Below, in pieces: positions 32,187-33,523 of a stretch of DNA of 33,523 nucleotides. Each line of letters begins with the position of its first letter. Position 1 is the stretch's first letter. The DNA is from an uncultured Ruminococcus sp. (GTDB taxonomy: Bacteria > Bacillota > Clostridia > Lachnospirales > Lachnospiraceae), in NCBI GenBank assembly GCA_900541505.1, contig UQKK01000035.1, positions 1 through 33,523 of the forward strand. The letters are read 5' to 3'. The position numbers and the translations under genes were made by a program. Under the pieces are notes generated by a model, which searched no databases, was not told the DNA's origin, and was given only the letters and a program-made list of their open reading frames with translations.

Positions 32187-33301
32187 CCCAGCTCTCCTAA
32201 CTGTTCTTCCTTAAACAGAAATGCTTCCTCCTCACTGCTGCCCGTATCTCCCGCCGTGCAGTCCACATAAAACATTTCTTCACCTATCCGAATCAGGTTC
32301 CAGGAATGGCGCACCCCCTGCCTTGTGCCGGATATGACCCAGCAGGGAAGCCCCAGCTCATCGCAGAGCGCCTTGTATCCTCTGGCATATCCGGTGCACA
32401 CCGTATGCCCGTCCACCAGTGCTCCATAAGCGGAGCGCAGGATACGCATGTCCGTGCTCAAACGCTGGGCGTCCGTCACATAGGCGATGCTGTCGTCATA
32501 TTCTGCTGTGTCCAGCAGCTTCTGGTAGACATCCCTGTAGAGCTGTTCTTCTCCCTTGTCACCGGTGCCTCTGATTTCCTCCGCCATAAGTGCGACCTGG
32601 TCTTTCAGCTCCTGCTGTCTGCCCGGCAGGTCCTCTGTCCCTGCCGCAAATTCCAGCCACATCCTGACAATCTGCCTGTTTCCGTCGGGGTCAAACGCCT
32701 CGTAATAGACCGAGTCCGCCTCACAGGGCAGAAACGCGCTGTTCATCTCCGCGGTGTCCAGGATGGCGAACATCTCCTCCTCTGTACAGGACAGGTTTTC
32801 AAAGACAAAGGTCACTTTTTCTCTGCCTTCCTGCCATCCTTTTAAAAGCTCATCCAACACCATCTCCCTGTCGGATACACAGACAACCGGAGGATTCACA
32901 TCCTCGTGGTACTGGATAGAAAAGGTCCCCTCCGCGTTTTTCCCCTTCTGTTCCCACTGCATGTCCACTCCGCTCAGCAGATTGCCGCACAGATAACTGT
33001 CCGCCAGGCAAGCCTGCAGTCCCTGCAATGCTTCCTCATTGAGCTCCTCCGCCTCTCCTTCAAACACACAGTGTATTTCCTCTTTGCCTTCCAGGATTCC
33101 GGCTTCCAGCTCTTTCGCCAGCGTCTCCAGGGAGAAGGGCTCTGCGGGGGATGATTGTTCCTCCGTCTGCCCTTTGCCGGCGCTGTCCGCCGTATCTTCT
33201 TTGGCTTCCCCGCCGGGTGAACAGGCAGCCAGACATATCAGCAGCAGACCTATTAGAATACCTGTTATACTGCATTTTTTCCAGACTTTTTTCACCTTCA
33301 T
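32153..33301 (-). CDS. Transglutaminase-like lipoprotein
   Basis: A 382-residue lipoprotein. The signal peptide ITGILIGLLLICLAAC ends in a lipobox with the acylated Cys at about 27. A Glu/Ser-rich linker follows, then a mixed region, then a C-terminal transglutaminase-like (papain-fold) domain. The catalytic triad is visible as C302 (DGHTVCTGYARGYKALC), H332 (RHSWN) and D347 (YVDCTAGD). Such domains in Clostridia are usually extracellular peptidases or cross-linkers of unknown substrate. The last ten residues and the stop come from a hairpin repeat, so the native C-terminus is probably lost. A GTG two codons inside, 6 bases after GGGGG, may be the true start. It lies 60 bp upstream of the LRR gene and may be cotranscribed. 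Confidence 0.85.
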   Translation of the reverse strand: MKVKKVWKKCSITGILIGLLLICLAACSPGGEAKEDTADSAGKGQTEEQSSPAEPFSLETLAKELEAGILEGKEEIHCVFEGEAEELNEEALQGLQACLADSYLCGNLLSGVDMQWEQKGKNAEGTFSIQYHEDVNPPVVCVSDREMVLDELLKGWQEGREKVTFVFENLSCTEEEMFAILDTAEMNSAFLPCEADSVYYEAFDPDGNRQIVRMWLEFAAGTEDLPGRQQELKDQVALMAEEIRGTGDKGEEQLYRDVYQKLLDTAEYDDSIAYVTDAQRLSTDMRILRSAYGALVDGHTVCTGYARGYKALCDELGLPCWVISGTRQGVRHSWNLIRIGEEMFYVDCTAGDTGSSEEEAFLFKEEQLGELGYIRGRGLPPL

Positions 33302-33336
33302 CCCCCTTCTGATTTTTCTGACATACTTTTGCCGCC

Positions 33337-33342
33337 ATTATA
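33337..33342 (-). promoter_or_regulatory. -10 box of the transglutaminase-like gene
   Basis: TATAAT on the minus strand, 35 bp before the ATG, with TG directly before it. No good -35 is seen. It lies downstream of a terminator that separates it from whatever is beyond the window. Confidence 0.5.
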
Positions 33343-33412
33343 CAGAATATCCATTTTTTCCGAAAGGACATGTGACTGCTTTTACCCCCTTTTCCCAAAT
33401 ATAGCAAATAGC

Positions 33413-33449
33413 ACAAAAATTGCGCGTTCTCCAACGGATAAACGCGCAA
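33413..33449 (-). terminator. Terminator of a gene beyond the right edge
   Basis: TTGCGCGTT (33420-33428) and AACGCGCAA (33441-33449) pair perfectly over 9 bp with a 12-nt loop. On the minus strand the stem is followed by TTTTTGT. The gene it ends must lie beyond the window's right end. Confidence 0.75.
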
Positions 33450-33471
33450 TAAATTGTTGATTTTTCATATT

Positions 33472-33523
33472 CAAGACTCGCCCGCGAGTCTTGGCGCGGG
33501 ATTCGGGTCAGCTCTGCTGACAT
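33472..33523 (+). repeat. Second copy of the multi-hairpin repeat, cut by the window end
   Basis: All 52 bases are identical to 7841-7892, including the palindrome CAAGACTCGC-CC-GCGAGTCTTG. Similarity starts at the same base in both places, which defines the left boundary. The orientation is the same as the copy in the ABC-F leader. Confidence 0.85.

Noticed and set aside
1..33523. CRISPR arrays, tRNA or rRNA genes, complete IS elements
   Set aside because: No regularly spaced repeats, cloverleaf sequences or rRNA segments were seen. The only transposase-like gene lacks recognisable element ends.

Overview
This 33.5 kb window looks like the chromosome of an anaerobic gut Firmicute of the family Lachnospiraceae (Blautia/Dorea/Ruminococcus-like). 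The evidence is AddAB in place of RecBCD, a clostridial Lsa/CplR-type ABC-F protein, a 694-residue M29 aminopeptidase, BspA-like leucine-rich surface proteins, an Rpn/PD-(D/E)XK putative transposase, strong AGGAGG ribosome sites and moderate GC. I cannot assign a species. Almost every gene is on the minus strand. The exceptions are the ABC-F gene and an SDR oxidoreductase.

Layout, left to right. 1-7285: addB-addA-DUF1294 operon with ATGA overlaps at both junctions; the DUF1294 gene is cut by the window edge. 7286-8039: a long non-coding stretch with an imperfect inverted repeat, a consensus + strand promoter, a 6-codon leader peptide, a terminator with mutually exclusive upstream pairings, and a multi-hairpin repeat element, all ahead of the ABC-F gene (8040-9530). 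9576-14905: an AT-richer accessory stretch holding an Rpn-type transposase, an XRE regulator, a GNAT acetyltransferase, an unknown 252-residue protein and thioredoxin. It also holds at least three gene remnants: a nucleoside phosphorylase and a DUF3658-like gene, each with its middle deleted, and the 5' tip of a Fic-like gene that still has its promoter. 14911-22185: a Crp/Fnr regulator, purD, purN, purM, purE, an M29 aminopeptidase, a three-span membrane protein and VanZ. 22283-26166: a nested inverted repeat, a 49-residue membrane protein, pyrE, a LysR regulator divergent from the SDR gene, and pyrF. 26358-29375: a lipoprotein/ATPase/permease uptake system of the iron-siderophore/heme/cobalamin class. 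29495-33301: a BspA-like LRR surface protein and a transglutaminase-like lipoprotein.

How the parts work together. The purE-M-N-D run gives four steps of IMP synthesis. pyrE and pyrF give the last two steps of UMP synthesis, but a regulator and the SDR gene separate them. AddAB repairs double-strand breaks. The best candidate for an overlooked system is the leader of the ABC-F gene. There an RNA segment can pair either with the end of the leader-peptide ORF or with the right arm of an intrinsic terminator, which is the layout of a drug-sensing ribosome-mediated attenuator. A second theme is a family of hairpin repeats. One full-looking copy lies inside that same leader, an identical 52-bp start of another copy is at the right window edge, and two 40-44-bp half copies form the 3' ends, including the stop codons, of two unrelated genes.
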